From: JACVRW01 sp038323835
Lineage (GTDB): Bacteria; Actinomycetota; Thermoleophilia; Solirubrobacterales; Thermoleophilaceae
Length of the DNA stretch: 64,000 bases
Assembly: GCA_038323835.1 (NCBI GenBank)
Contig: JBBQHI010000002.1
Span: 1-64,000 of the forward strand
Direction of reading: 5' to 3'
Both the position numbers and the translations under genes were made by a program. Positions 25,835 to 34,623 of this stretch are shown in pieces; position 1 is the stretch's first letter; each line of letters starts with the position of its first letter. The notes beneath the pieces were generated by a model. It had not been told where the DNA came from, searched no databases, and saw only the letters and a program-made list of their open reading frames with translations.

Positions 25835-26761
25835 CTACGCGGGCGGCGGCCCCGCGGGCGGTGGCGGAGCGTCGGGCTCGGCTGGCGCCGGCTTCGTGAT
25901 GGCCGGCAGCACCCCGCCCAGCTGCCCCAGGGCCTGAGTGATCTCGCTCGGGATGATCCACACCTTGTTGGACTCGCCCGCCGCGATCTGGGGCAGGGTC
26001 TGGAGGTACTGGTAGGCGAGCAGCTTCGGATCGGCATCGCCCTCGTGAACCGCGGCGAACACCGTCTCGATCGCCTTCGACTGACCCTGGGCCTCGAGGA
26101 TCTGCGCCTCGCGGCGGCCCTCGGCCCGCAGGATCTGGCTCTGCTTCTCCCCCTCGGCGGTGAGGATGTGCGCCTGCTTGACCCCCTCCGCGGTGAGGAT
26201 CGCGGCACGGCGGTCGCGCTCGGCGCGCATCTGCTTCTCCATCGCCTCCTGGATCGTGGCGGGCGGGTCCACCGACTTCAGCTCCACCCGGTTCACGCGG
26301 ATGCCCCACTTGCCCGTGGCCTCGTCCAGCACGATTCGCAGGGCTGCGCTGACCTTGTCCCGGGAGGTGAGCGTGTCCTCCAGCGTCATCCCGCCGCACA
26401 CGTTGCGGAGCGTGGTGACCGTGAGTTGCTCGATCGCCGCGATGTAGTTCGCGATCTCATACGTGGCCGACTTGGGATCGGTGACCTGGAAGTAGATGAC
26501 CGTGTCGATCTGGATCACCAGGTTGTCCTCGGTGATCACCGGCTGCGGCGGGAATGACACCACCTGCTCGCGCAGGTCGATCAGGGGCTTGACCCGGTCC
26601 ACGTAGGGGACCACGAGCGTGAGCCCCGCGTCAAGGGTGCGCTGGTAGCGGCCAAGCCGCTCGACCACTCCGGCCCGGGCCTGGGGAATGATGCGGACCC
26701 CTCGCGACAGCGTGAACAGGACGACGAACGCCACCACCACCAATGCGATCAGTGCTGCCAT
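25835..26761 (-). CDS. SPFH/band-7 (stomatin, paraslipin-like) membrane protein
   Basis: The 308 residues begin with a membrane segment (3-20), followed by the band-7 domain (AGVVERLGRYQRTLDAGLTL, YVDRVKPLIDLREQV) and a long Ala/Glu/Arg helix that would form coiled-coil oligomers. The C-terminus is Pro-rich. Such proteins make membrane microdomains. The gene follows nfeD by 13 bp; NfeD/SPFH pairs are a known functional unit, often with a membrane protease. It lies between ftsY and ffh, interrupting the usual run of secretion genes. Confidence 0.9.
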   Translation of the reverse strand: MAALIALVVVAFVVLFTLSRGVRIIPQARAGVVERLGRYQRTLDAGLTLVVPYVDRVKPLIDLREQVVSFPPQPVITEDNLVIQIDTVIYFQVTDPKSATYEIANYIAAIEQLTVTTLRNVCGGMTLEDTLTSRDKVSAALRIVLDEATGKWGIRVNRVELKSVDPPATIQEAMEKQMRAERDRRAAILTAEGVKQAHILTAEGEKQSQILRAEGRREAQILEAQGQSKAIETVFAAVHEGDADPKLLAYQYLQTLPQIAAGESNKVWIIPSEITQALGQLGGVLPAITKPAPAEPDAPPPPAGPPPA

Positions 26762-26774
26762 GGGCGGGAACCTC

Positions 26775-27200
26775 CTATTCCGAGACGAGCGCCGTGGCGC
26801 CGTCGATCTTGAGCACTTCCACCCGTGTGCCGGGCTCCATCACGTGATCCTCTTCGTAGGCGCGGGCCGACCAGATCTCGCCGCCCAGCTTCACCGACCC
26901 TCCGTGCGCATCCACCCGCTCGAGCACCACGGCGGGCTTCCCCACCAGGGCGGCCACGCCGGTACGGAGCTTCGCAGGGGTGTGCAGGTGGCGCCGGGCC
27001 ACCGGCCGCAGCACGACCACCGACGAGGCGGCCACCAGGATGAACACCACCCACTGGAGCGCGAGTGCACCGCCGGCGAGGGCCACGCCCCCGGCCACGA
27101 GGGCGGCCGCCGCCACCAGCCCGAGGAAGAATCCGAGCGTGGCGATCTCTCCCACGGCCAGCACACCGGCGGCAATCAGCCAAAGGACCCAATCCTCCAT
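26775..27200 (-). CDS. NfeD-family membrane protein
   Basis: The 141 residues contain three hydrophobic stretches in the first 70, then a soluble OB-fold beta-barrel (KLRTGVAALVGKPAVVLERV to RVEVLKIDGATALVSE), the hallmark of NfeD proteins that work with SPFH partners. ATG 27200 has CACAAT exactly six bases upstream, so this two-gene operon seems to start with a leaderless message. It is a short version without the N-terminal ClpP-like protease domain. Confidence 0.9.
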   Translation of the reverse strand: MEDWVLWLIAAGVLAVGEIATLGFFLGLVAAAALVAGGVALAGGALALQWVVFILVAASSVVVLRPVARRHLHTPAKLRTGVAALVGKPAVVLERVDAHGGSVKLGGEIWSARAYEEDHVMEPGTRVEVLKIDGATALVSE

Positions 27201-27206
27201 ACCCCC

Positions 27207-27212
27207 ATTGTG
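27207..27212 (-). promoter_or_regulatory. -10-like CACAAT, leaderless spacing
   Basis: On the minus strand CACAAT, six bases and the nfeD ATG at 27200 follow each other. It would start transcription of nfeD-SPFH inside the larger run of housekeeping genes. Confidence 0.45.
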
Positions 27213-27242
27213 GCCACCTCGGCGGTCGGGCGACGCCGGGAT

Positions 27243-28091
27243 TCAGCCCGAGCCGACTCCGAGGCCGTCGCGGACCCCGCGCAGTGGGGTGCGCAACAGG
27301 CCGCGGGCGCGCCCGCTGTCGAGCGCGCAGTTGCGTGGGCGCTCGAGCCCAGCCTCGGCGATCGAGGTCCGCCGGATCGTGTCCGTGCCGAGCCCGGCTG
27401 CCGCCGCGACCAGGCAGGCGAACTCGTAACGGGTGACCACCTCGCCGCCCGCCACGTTCAGCACACCACGCTCCGGGCGGTCCACCAGCTCGAGCAGCGC
27501 GGCGGCCAGGTCCGCCACCAGCACCGGGCAGCGCAGCTCGTCGTCGAAGAACCCGATCTGCCCGTTGCAGCGGGCTGCCTCCTGCGCCAGCTTCTCGTGC
27601 CGGCTCCCCCCGTCGCCTCCGTAGATGAGCGACGTGCGGACCACCACGGCATCCGGGTGAGCCGCGGCCACGAGGCCCTCGGCGTCGGCCTTCGCCCGGC
27701 CGTAGTCCGTGATCGGGGAAGGGGGGTCGTCCTCCGTGTAGGGCCCGGGGTTCGTGCCGTCGAAGATCACGTCGCTCGACAGGTGCACGAGCCGGGCTCC
27801 CACCGCGCGCGCTGCCGCCGCCACGGCCTCCGCCCCGCCCACCGTGGTCTCCCTCGCGCCCTCGCCAGCCTGGCGGTAGGCGGTGTGCACGACCGCTGCC
27901 GGACGCACCTGTTCCATCGTCTCGCGCACGGCCTCGGCGTCCCTCACGTCGAGGCGCAGCCAGCTCACGCCGGCGTCGCCGGGCGCGGCGCTGAGGTGGG
28001 TGGCCACCAGGGGGCGGTCCGCGGCTTGGCGGACCACCTCGGTGCCGAGGTAACCCGTTCCGCCGGTCACGAGCAGCGGCCCGCCGGTCAT
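27243..28091 (-). CDS. RmlD-like NAD(P)-dependent sugar-nucleotide reductase (SDR)
   Basis: This 282-residue extended SDR resembles dTDP-4-dehydrorhamnose reductase: LLVTGGTGYLGTEVVRQAA at the N-terminus, HLSSDVIFDG, and YGRAKADAEGLV with the Tyr-x3-Lys catalytic pair. The product could be a deoxysugar or a related metabolite; no other rhamnose genes are next to it, so the substrate is open. It starts at ATG 28091, five bases after the ftsY stop, inside a run of core genes, which makes it a likely lineage-specific insertion. Confidence 0.82.
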   Translation of the reverse strand: MTGGPLLVTGGTGYLGTEVVRQAADRPLVATHLSAAPGDAGVSWLRLDVRDAEAVRETMEQVRPAAVVHTAYRQAGEGARETTVGGAEAVAAAARAVGARLVHLSSDVIFDGTNPGPYTEDDPPSPITDYGRAKADAEGLVAAAHPDAVVVRTSLIYGGDGGSRHEKLAQEAARCNGQIGFFDDELRCPVLVADLAAALLELVDRPERGVLNVAGGEVVTRYEFACLVAAAAGLGTDTIRRTSIAEAGLERPRNCALDSGRARGLLRTPLRGVRDGLGVGSG

Positions 28092-28095
28092 CGGC

Positions 28096-29085
28096 TCACG
28101 GCTCGAGGATGGCCCGGGCGAAGTCGTCGGCGTCGAAGGGGCGCAGGTCCTCGAGGGTCTCGCCCACGCCGATCATCTTCACCGGGACACCGAGTTCCTG
28201 CGCGATTGCGAGGGCGATGCCGCCCTTCGCCGTACCGTCGAGCTTCGTGAGGACGATGCCGTCCACGTGCACCGCCTCGCGGAAGAGGAGCGCCTGACGG
28301 AGCCCGTTCTGCCCGGTGGTGGCGTCGATGGTGAGCAGCGTCTCGTGCGGTGCGTCGGCAATCCGGCCGGCGATGACCTTCCGGATCTTCCGCAGCTCGT
28401 CCATGAGGTGCTGCTGGGTGTGGAGGCGTCCCGCGGTGTCGATGATCACCACGTCGTGGCCCCGAGCCTCGGCCGCCTCGATGGCGTCGTACACCACCGC
28501 GCCGGGATCGGACCCGGCCTCTCCGCCCACGATCTCGCAGCCGGCCCGCTCCGCCCAGGCCGTGAGCTGCTCGGACGCGGCGGCGCGGAAGGTGTCGCCC
28601 GCGGCCAGCAGCACCGACCTGCCCAGCTCCCGCTGGAGGTGCCAGGCCATCTTGCCGATCGTGGTGGTCTTGCCGGTGCCGTTCACCCCGACCACCAGGA
28701 TCACCGTCGGGCTTTCGGTGAGCGGGATCGTGTCCCCCTCCACCCGCGCGGTCTCGGCCAGCAGCTCGCGCAGGCGGCGGGTGAGGTCCTCGCCGCCGGT
28801 GAGCTCTCCGCTCACCACCTCGCCCTCCAGGCGCTCCACGATGCTCGCCGTGGTGGGAGCACCCACGTCGGCGTAGATCAGGGTCTCCTCCAGGTGCTCG
28901 AAGGCCTCGTCGTCGAGCGACTGGAACATCGTGGCCTGGAGCTCCGCGCCGAGCGCCTGGCGCGTCTTCGACATGTTCTCGCGCAGGCGGCGGAAGAAGC
29001 CCCCGCGCTCGGAGCCCTCATCCTCGCTCGTGTCCTCCGCCGGGGCGTCCCCGGTGGCGAACAGCTCCTGCCAGCTTCGCGCCAT
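28096..29085 (-). CDS. ftsY: Signal recognition particle receptor FtsY
   Basis: The 329 residues contain a short acidic A region (ending in RGGFFRRL), an N domain and a G domain with VVGVNGTGKTTTIGKMA, DTFRAAASEQL, DTAGRLHTQQHL and TKLDGTAKGGIAL. It docks SRP-ribosome complexes on the membrane. The A region is short, as in many Gram-positives. It lies 13 bp after smc, in the conserved rnc-smc-ftsY order, and its partner ffh is downstream in the same direction. Confidence 0.96.
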   Translation of the reverse strand: MARSWQELFATGDAPAEDTSEDEGSERGGFFRRLRENMSKTRQALGAELQATMFQSLDDEAFEHLEETLIYADVGAPTTASIVERLEGEVVSGELTGGEDLTRRLRELLAETARVEGDTIPLTESPTVILVVGVNGTGKTTTIGKMAWHLQRELGRSVLLAAGDTFRAAASEQLTAWAERAGCEIVGGEAGSDPGAVVYDAIEAAEARGHDVVIIDTAGRLHTQQHLMDELRKIRKVIAGRIADAPHETLLTIDATTGQNGLRQALLFREAVHVDGIVLTKLDGTAKGGIALAIAQELGVPVKMIGVGETLEDLRPFDADDFARAILEP

Positions 29086-29098
29086 GGGGACCGCTACG

Positions 29099-32000
29099 TC
29101 AGGCGGCGGCTTCCTCGACCGTCCTGCCGCCGAGCTTCCGCGACACCACCTGTGAAACGCCGTCTCCCCCCATGCTCACGCCGTAGAGCGTGTCGGCCGC
29201 GTCCATCGTGCGCTTCTGGTGGGTCACCACGATGAACTGAGCCCGGTCCGAGTAGCGCGCGACGAGCTGGAGGAAACGGTCGATGTTGATGTCGTCCAGC
29301 GCCGCCTCCACCTCGTCGAGGATGTAGAAGGGGCACGGCCGGGCCAGGAAGACCGCGAACATAAAGGCCAGCGCCACGAGCGACTTCTCGCCGCCCGAGA
29401 GCAGGGACAGGCGCTTGGCGGACTTGCCGGGCGGGGTGACCTCGATCTCCACGCCCATCTCCGGGCTCTCGCCGTCGGGCGAGTCCTCGTCCGTCGCGGC
29501 CTCGGGGTCACCGGGGGGCGACTCCCCGCCCACCACCGACCGCGGCGTCTGGTCGGCCCGCACGAGGCGCAGGCGTCCCCGGCCGCCGGGGAAGAGGTGC
29601 TGGACCACTTCCTCGAAGTTGCGGGCGGCCGCCTCGAAGGTCTCCTCGAAGCTCTGCCTGATGCGGCGGTCGGTCTCCTTGATCAGCCCCTCGAGCTCGG
29701 CCAGCGCGTCCTCGAGGTCGCTTCGCTGGGCCTCGAGCTCGTCGACGTGGGCCACCGCCTCCTCGTATTCCTGAGCGGCCAGCGGGTTCACCGGTCCGAG
29801 CTGCTCCCGGCGGCGCTGGAGACGCTCGACACGCGCCTCCAGGGCGGTGCGCTCCTCCTCGGGCAGCGGCTCGGGCGCGGGCGCCGGCTCCAGGCCGAGG
29901 CGCGTGGCCAGCTCGCCGAGATCGCGCTCCACGTCGGCGGCCGAGTCACGCGCACGCTGGGCCGTGACCTCCGCGGTGGTCACCCCGTCGCTTCCCCGCT
30001 TGAGCCGGCCGCGCAGCTCGGCCTCCTCCTGGGCGCAGGCCCGGAGGGCGGTCGCGGTCTCCTCGCCGGTGGCGGCGCCGGCGTCAAGCTCGGCGGCCAG
30101 CGCGTCGCGCTGGGACTCCACGGCGCCGAGCGCAGCCTCGAGTGCCGCGGAGGCGCGCGCGGCTGCGCGCACGAGTTCACCATCGGCCTCGATGCCCGCC
30201 CGCAGCATGGCCAGCGAGCGCACACGGTCGAAGCGCTCCCGCTCAGCCCGCTCGGCCATGTGACGCTCGGCGCGCAGGTCGGCGGACAGCTCGGCCCGGC
30301 GCACGGTGTCGGGTCCCTCGCCCGGGGCCTCGCGCCGGCGCTCGAGCAGCCAGCCCAGACGCTCGGCCGTCTCGGCGGCCTCGGCCAGCTCGCGACCGGC
30401 CGCACGCACCGCGGCCTCGGCCTCCTCGCGGGCGCCATCCGCCTTCGCGATCACCTCGGCGGCACGCTCCACGCTCGCCCGCGCCTCACGCTCGGAGGCC
30501 ACGGCACGCTCCGATGCGGCCACGATCCCCTCGCGCCGCCCGAGCTCCTCGAGCAGGCGCTCTCCGCCTCCGGGCGGAGCCTGCGACAGCTCGCCGGTGG
30601 CGCCGTCGAGCAGCCGGCCACCGCGCGTGACGGCTACGCCGCGGAAAGAGCCGGACACCGACCTCAGGGAGCCCACGACCCACACGTCGCCCAGCAGGCG
30701 ATCGGCGAGCTTCGCCACCCGCTGCTCGGGGCGGACGTGGGTGAGCAGCCGAGTGGCCCCCGGCGCGGGCGCCTGCCCGACCGCGCGGCCGTGGGCACGC
30801 GAGCTGACCAGCGCTGTGCCCCCGCGCCCCTCGCTGCGGTCCAGCAGTTGCTCTCCCTCGGCGAGGTCCTCGACCACCGCCGCCGTGAGCCGCGATCCGA
30901 GTGCGGCGGCCAGGGCCGGCTCGTACCCGGCCTCGGCGGTAATGCCCTCCACGAGCCCCGGGCCTCCGCCCTCCGCGGTTCCGGCGGCGCCCCGCACCAG
31001 CCGGTTGAGGGCAGCGAGCTGCGACCCCGCCTCCGCCGCCTCGGCGCGCGCGGCCTCCACCGCCCGCTCGGCGTCCCGCCGCGCGGCCCTGGCCTCGTCG
31101 GCGCTGCGCTCGGCTGCCTGCAGCGCCTCGCGGCGCTCGGCGACCGCCTGGTCGAGGGCCTCGAGCATGCCGCGTGTCTTCTCCAGCTCGGACTCGAGCC
31201 CGGCGAGCTCCTCCGCCCGGCGCTCGTCCGCCGCGGCGTCGAGGCGCGACAGCTCTCGCTCCAGAGCGCGCACCCGCTCCGCGGGTATGAGGACGTCCCA
31301 GGCTTCGCCTCCGTGACCCTGACGCGGAGGCTGGGGAAGCCGCTCGTCGGGCATCTCCTCGCGCTCCTCGGCCAGGTGGGCAGCCTCGGCCTCCATCAGC
31401 TCGAGCTGGCTCTCGCGGCGGCGGCCGCGATCCCCGGCCGCGGACCCCTGGTCGCGCACACGCTCGAGGCGCATCTGGATGCGATCGGCCGCGGAGCCGG
31501 CATCGAAGCGCCGCGACTGGATCTGCTCGCGCCGGCTGTTGTGAGCGGCGAAGGCCGCCTCGGCCGCCTCGCGCCTGTGGGCCACCTCCCCGAGGAGCCG
31601 CTCCGCCTCGTCGCGCTCGGCCGCCGCGTCGCGCGCCCGGACCTCGGCTTCGGCCAGGTCGGCCCGCGTGCGGCGTGCCGCGTCCGCGATGAGCATCATG
31701 CGGGCCTCGAGCGACTGGCGCTCGATCCGCTCGTGCAGCTCCGCGGCCTCGGCCTGGCGCTTCAACGGCCGCAGCCGCGAGCGGGCCTCGCGCTCCACGT
31801 CGAGCGAACGTGAGAGGTTCTCCTCGGTGCGCTCGAGCTTCAGCTGCGCCCGGCGGCGGCGCTTGCGGTGCTTGCCGAGCCCGGCCGCCTCCTCGATCAT
31901 CAGCCTCCGCTCGCGGGGACGCGAGAGCACGATCGCCTCGACCTTGCCCTGGGAGACGACCGAGTGCATCTCCTTGCCGAGGCCCGAGTCGGAGAGCACC

Positions 32001-32377
32001 TCGAGCACGTCCACCAGCCGGCAGCGCGCGCCGTTCAGCCGGTACTCGCCCTCACCGTCGCGGTCGAGCCGGCGAAGGATCGAGATCTCGGAGAAGTCGG
32101 TGGGCAGCGCGCCGTCCGAGTTGTCGATCACCACCTCCACCTCGGCCGAGCTGGACCCGCCGACCCCGTGACCGCCGGCGAAGATCACGTCCTTCATGGA
32201 CTGGCCGCGAACCGCGAGCGGGCTCTGCTCGCCGAGCGCCCACAGCACGCCGTCGGTGATGTTGGACTTGCCCGAGCCGTTCGGGCCGACGATCACGGAT
32301 ACGCCGGGACCGAACTCCAGCTTGGTCCGGGAGGGGAAGGACTTGAAGCCCTTCATCGCGATCGACCTGAGGTGCAT
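29099..32377 (-). CDS. smc: Chromosome segregation protein SMC
   Basis: This 1092-residue ATPase organises the chromosome. The head has VGPNGSGKSNITDGVLWAL, the ABC signature LSGGEKSLVALAFMFA and Walker B FYILDEVEAALDD. Two long coiled coils rich in Glu, Ala and Arg flank a hinge near residues 430-560. Typical bacterial SMC proteins have 1150-1200 residues, so the arms are about one tenth shorter. ATG 32377 shares one base with the rnc stop. scpA and scpB are not in the window. Confidence 0.96.
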   Translation of the reverse strand: MHLRSIAMKGFKSFPSRTKLEFGPGVSVIVGPNGSGKSNITDGVLWALGEQSPLAVRGQSMKDVIFAGGHGVGGSSSAEVEVVIDNSDGALPTDFSEISILRRLDRDGEGEYRLNGARCRLVDVLEVLSDSGLGKEMHSVVSQGKVEAIVLSRPRERRLMIEEAAGLGKHRKRRRRAQLKLERTEENLSRSLDVEREARSRLRPLKRQAEAAELHERIERQSLEARMMLIADAARRTRADLAEAEVRARDAAAERDEAERLLGEVAHRREAAEAAFAAHNSRREQIQSRRFDAGSAADRIQMRLERVRDQGSAAGDRGRRRESQLELMEAEAAHLAEEREEMPDERLPQPPRQGHGGEAWDVLIPAERVRALERELSRLDAAADERRAEELAGLESELEKTRGMLEALDQAVAERREALQAAERSADEARAARRDAERAVEAARAEAAEAGSQLAALNRLVRGAAGTAEGGGPGLVEGITAEAGYEPALAAALGSRLTAAVVEDLAEGEQLLDRSEGRGGTALVSSRAHGRAVGQAPAPGATRLLTHVRPEQRVAKLADRLLGDVWVVGSLRSVSGSFRGVAVTRGGRLLDGATGELSQAPPGGGERLLEELGRREGIVAASERAVASEREARASVERAAEVIAKADGAREEAEAAVRAAGRELAEAAETAERLGWLLERRREAPGEGPDTVRRAELSADLRAERHMAERAERERFDRVRSLAMLRAGIEADGELVRAAARASAALEAALGAVESQRDALAAELDAGAATGEETATALRACAQEEAELRGRLKRGSDGVTTAEVTAQRARDSAADVERDLGELATRLGLEPAPAPEPLPEEERTALEARVERLQRRREQLGPVNPLAAQEYEEAVAHVDELEAQRSDLEDALAELEGLIKETDRRIRQSFEETFEAAARNFEEVVQHLFPGGRGRLRLVRADQTPRSVVGGESPPGDPEAATDEDSPDGESPEMGVEIEVTPPGKSAKRLSLLSGGEKSLVALAFMFAVFLARPCPFYILDEVEAALDDINIDRFLQLVARYSDRAQFIVVTHQKRTMDAADTLYGVSMGGDGVSQVVSRKLGGRTVEEAAA

Positions 32378-33069
32378 CAGCCGGTGGGCCCTTGCTCGAG
32401 GGCGTCGAGCGCGTGGAGGGCGGCCTCCTGCTCGGCGCCCTTCTTCGTCTTTCCCTCTCCGCGGCCGACCTCCTCCCCGTCCACCTCGGCCACGACCAGG
32501 AAGCTGCGCTCGTGCGCAGGGCCCTGCTCGGCCACGGTGCGGTACTCGACCACCTCGGCCCGGCGGGCGAGCCGTTCCTGCAGCACCGACTTGTAGTCGA
32601 TGGGGTGCTCGAGGGATTCGTCGATCTCATCGGCGAACGCATCCACCACCGCCGGGGCGGTGCGCTCGAACCCAAACGCGAGGTACGCCGCGCCGATCAC
32701 CGCCTCGCAAACCGAGGCGAGCACGCGCTCCGACTCCACGAGCGTGCGGGCACCACGCCCGGCGCCGCCGCCGGGCGCCCGGTCGCGCAGCGCATCGGGC
32801 ACGCCCAGCTCCTGTGCCACGCGGGCGCACGAGGCGCCACTCACCGCCTGGGCGCGGACCTTGGTGAGGCGGCCCGCGCCGTAACGCTCGAAGCGCGGGA
32901 AGAGGTGGGTGGACACGGCGAGGCTCAGGACGACGTCCCCCAGGAAGGCGAGGCGCTCGTAGGAGTCGGAGCGGTGGTCCACCCACGAGGCGTGGGTGAA
33001 CACCTGCTGCCGTAGCGGGGCGGGCAGCTCGTCGAGGAGATCGCGGAGGGTCTCACGCTTCTGCGGCAT
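32377..33069 (-). CDS. rnc: Ribonuclease III with altered active-site residues
   Basis: The 230 residues contain the RNase III domain (1-150) and a double-stranded-RNA-binding domain (about 155-228). It matures rRNA and cleaves duplex RNA. The signature reads ERLAFLGDVVLSL: Glu38 and Asp45 are kept, but Ala41 replaces the metal-binding Glu41 of E. coli RNase III. In VLASVCEAVIGA the equivalent of Asp114 is Ser119, whereas Glu122 matches Glu117. The dsRBD (DYKSVLQERLARR, KTKKGAEQEAALHAL) looks complete. It overlaps acpP by 17 bp and smc by one. Confidence 0.9.
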   Translation of the reverse strand: MPQKRETLRDLLDELPAPLRQQVFTHASWVDHRSDSYERLAFLGDVVLSLAVSTHLFPRFERYGAGRLTKVRAQAVSGASCARVAQELGVPDALRDRAPGGGAGRGARTLVESERVLASVCEAVIGAAYLAFGFERTAPAVVDAFADEIDESLEHPIDYKSVLQERLARRAEVVEYRTVAEQGPAHERSFLVVAEVDGEEVGRGEGKTKKGAEQEAALHALDALEQGPTG

Positions 33070-33301
33070 GCGCGGCCACGAAATCCGCCGCCTGGCCGAC
33101 GGTCAGGATCCCGGCGGCCTCCTCGTCGGGGATCCGGATCCCGTAGCTGTCCTCCAGTTCCACCACGAGCTCCACCAGGTCCAGCGAGTCGGCCTCGAGG
33201 TCCTCCTTGAAGCGGGTGTCCTCGGCGATCCGGGCCGGGTCCACCTCCAGCTCGGTGGACAGGTGATCGCGGATTCGCTGGAGCACCTCAGCGCGTTCCA
33301 T
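33053..33301 (-). CDS. acpP: Acyl carrier protein
   Basis: This 82-residue ACP carries the growing fatty acid on 4'-phosphopantetheine attached to Ser in EADSLDLVELVVELED. It is acidic and four-helical, as usual. ATG 33301 is chosen to give the normal ACP N-terminus (ERAEVLQRIRDHL); it overlaps the plsX end by 14 bp, and the gene end overlaps rnc by 17 bp. Neighbours rpmF-plsX-acpP-rnc are in the classical order, although fabD, fabG and fabF are not between plsX and acpP. Confidence 0.95.
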   Translation of the reverse strand: MERAEVLQRIRDHLSTELEVDPARIAEDTRFKEDLEADSLDLVELVVELEDSYGIRIPDEEAAGILTVGQAADFVAAHAAEA

Positions 33302-34337
33302 CGCCGGCTCCCCCAGAGCCACTCGCGGTGCTCTCCTGCGTCACCACGGCGACGCTACCAGCGCCCGCGGACCGCAGGGCCCCGGCGCCCTTGAGTGCCG
33401 CGGCGGTGCGGTCGACCATGTCCTCGTCCACGGCGCGGCGTGCCAGCCCGATCGCGCTGGCGATGCCCTTGGGGCCGAAGCTGCCGTGGGCCACCACCAC
33501 GGGCTTGCGGAGGCCGAGCAGGATCGCGCCCCCCACGCCCTCCGGATCGAGCCGGTCGCGCAGGCGATTCACCTGGCCGCGGATCAGCAGGCCACCGAGC
33601 GCCGACACGGGGCTCTTCGTGACCGCGTCCCTGATCGACTCCCGGACTAGCCGCGAGGTGCCCTCGAGCACCTTCAGCGCGACATTGCCCGTGAAGCCGT
33701 CGGTGACCACCACGTCCGCCCGGGCACCGGGGAGGTCGAAGCCCTCGACGTTCCCGATGAACTCAAGGCCGCCGGACTCGGCGATCCGCTCGTGGGCCGC
33801 CTGCACGTCGGGCGTGCCCTTGCCCGACTCGTCGCCCACGGACAGCAGACCCACTCGCGGGCGCTCGAGCCCGTAGACGGCCTGCATGAAGCAGGAGCCC
33901 ATGTAGGCGAACTGGACGAGGTGCTCGGGCCGCACCTCCACACTCGCGCCTGCGTCCAGCAGCAGCACCGGCCCGCCGGGGATCGGGAGCAGGACGGCCA
34001 GCGCCGGGCGGTACACCCCCCGGATGCGCTTGACCTGCAGCGTGGCCGCGGCGAGCGTGGGCCCGGTGCTCCCGGCGGATACGAGCGCCTCGGCACGGCC
34101 CTCGGCCACGGCGCGCGCGGCCTGGACGATGGAGGCGTCGGGTCTCGAGCGGACCGCCTGGGCGGGGTCCTCGCCCGAGCCGATTGTGGACGGGGCGTCC
34201 ACTATCTCCATCCTGTCGGTCGCGGGGCCCAGCTCGCCGGCGGGGCCGAACAGCAGCACCTCGACATCGGAGCGGCGCGCTCCCTCGGCGACCGCGCCCG
34301 GCCCCTGATCGGCGCCGTTCGCGTCGACCGCGATCAC
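33288..34337 (-). CDS. plsX: Phosphate acyltransferase PlsX
   Basis: This 349-residue enzyme makes acyl-phosphate from acyl-ACP, the first step of phospholipid synthesis with PlsY. Family blocks are clear: AVDANGADQGPGAVAEGA at the start (the usual DxMGGD region), ALVSAGSTGPTLAAATL and NVEGFDLPGARADVVVTDGFTGN. The C-terminus is extended by a Gly/Ser-rich end. It starts at 34337, three bases after the rpmF stop, and overlaps acpP, its substrate carrier. Confidence 0.94.
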   Translation of the reverse strand: MIAVDANGADQGPGAVAEGARRSDVEVLLFGPAGELGPATDRMEIVDAPSTIGSGEDPAQAVRSRPDASIVQAARAVAEGRAEALVSAGSTGPTLAAATLQVKRIRGVYRPALAVLLPIPGGPVLLLDAGASVEVRPEHLVQFAYMGSCFMQAVYGLERPRVGLLSVGDESGKGTPDVQAAHERIAESGGLEFIGNVEGFDLPGARADVVVTDGFTGNVALKVLEGTSRLVRESIRDAVTKSPVSALGGLLIRGQVNRLRDRLDPEGVGGAILLGLRKPVVVAHGSFGPKGIASAIGLARRAVDEDMVDRTAAALKGAGALRSAGAGSVAVVTQESTASGSGGAGDGTR

Positions 34338-34340
34338 GGT

Positions 34341-34541
34341 CTACGAGTCGTCGTCGCCGGAGCCGGCACGCTGGACGATGACCTCACGCCCGGCGTAGGT
34401 ACCGCAGTTCGGGCATACCCGATGGGGAAGGCGCGGCTCGTGGCAGCGCGGGCAGTGGCGGAGGCCGGGGGCCTCGATCCTGTGCTGCGACCGGCGCTTG
34501 TTCGTGCGCGAGTGCGACTGTCTCTGCTTGGGGACGGCCAT
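34341..34541 (-). CDS. rpmF: 50S ribosomal protein L32, zinc-ribbon form
   Basis: The 66 residues begin MAVPKQRQSHSRTNKRRSQH, the invariant L32 start, and contain Cys30-x2-Cys33 and Cys43-x2-Cys46 for zinc. A short acidic end (GSGDDDS) follows. It precedes plsX, as in many bacteria, and is separated from the DUF177 gene upstream by 82 bp, which hold a copy of the palindromic repeat and TAGACT about 11 bases before the ATG. Confidence 0.97.
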   Translation of the reverse strand: MAVPKQRQSHSRTNKRRSQHRIEAPGLRHCPRCHEPRLPHRVCPNCGTYAGREVIVQRAGSGDDDS

Positions 34542-34567
34542 GAGAAAAGCGCAGTCTACCGAGGCAG

Positions 34568-34616
34568 TGGTGCGGTGCTCGGCCCGACCACCGGTCGGGC
34601 CTCCGCTGCTCCCTGG
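34568..34616 (+). repeat. Diverged copy of the palindromic repeat with compensatory changes
   Basis: This copy keeps the flanks (TGGTGCGGTGCTC, then TCCGCTGCTCCCTGG), but the stem is now GGCCCGACC and GGTCGGGCC around ACC. Compared with other copies one base pair has changed from T-A to C-G on both sides, and a G and a C were added symmetrically. The palindrome therefore seems to be maintained by selection. It lies between the DUF177 and rpmF genes. Confidence 0.85.
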
Positions 34617-34623
34617 CGGCGGA

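Noticed and set aside
29219..31813. An 864-codon plus-strand frame opposite smc
   Set aside because: It is the antisense of a complete SMC protein; composition is low-complexity and shows no motif.
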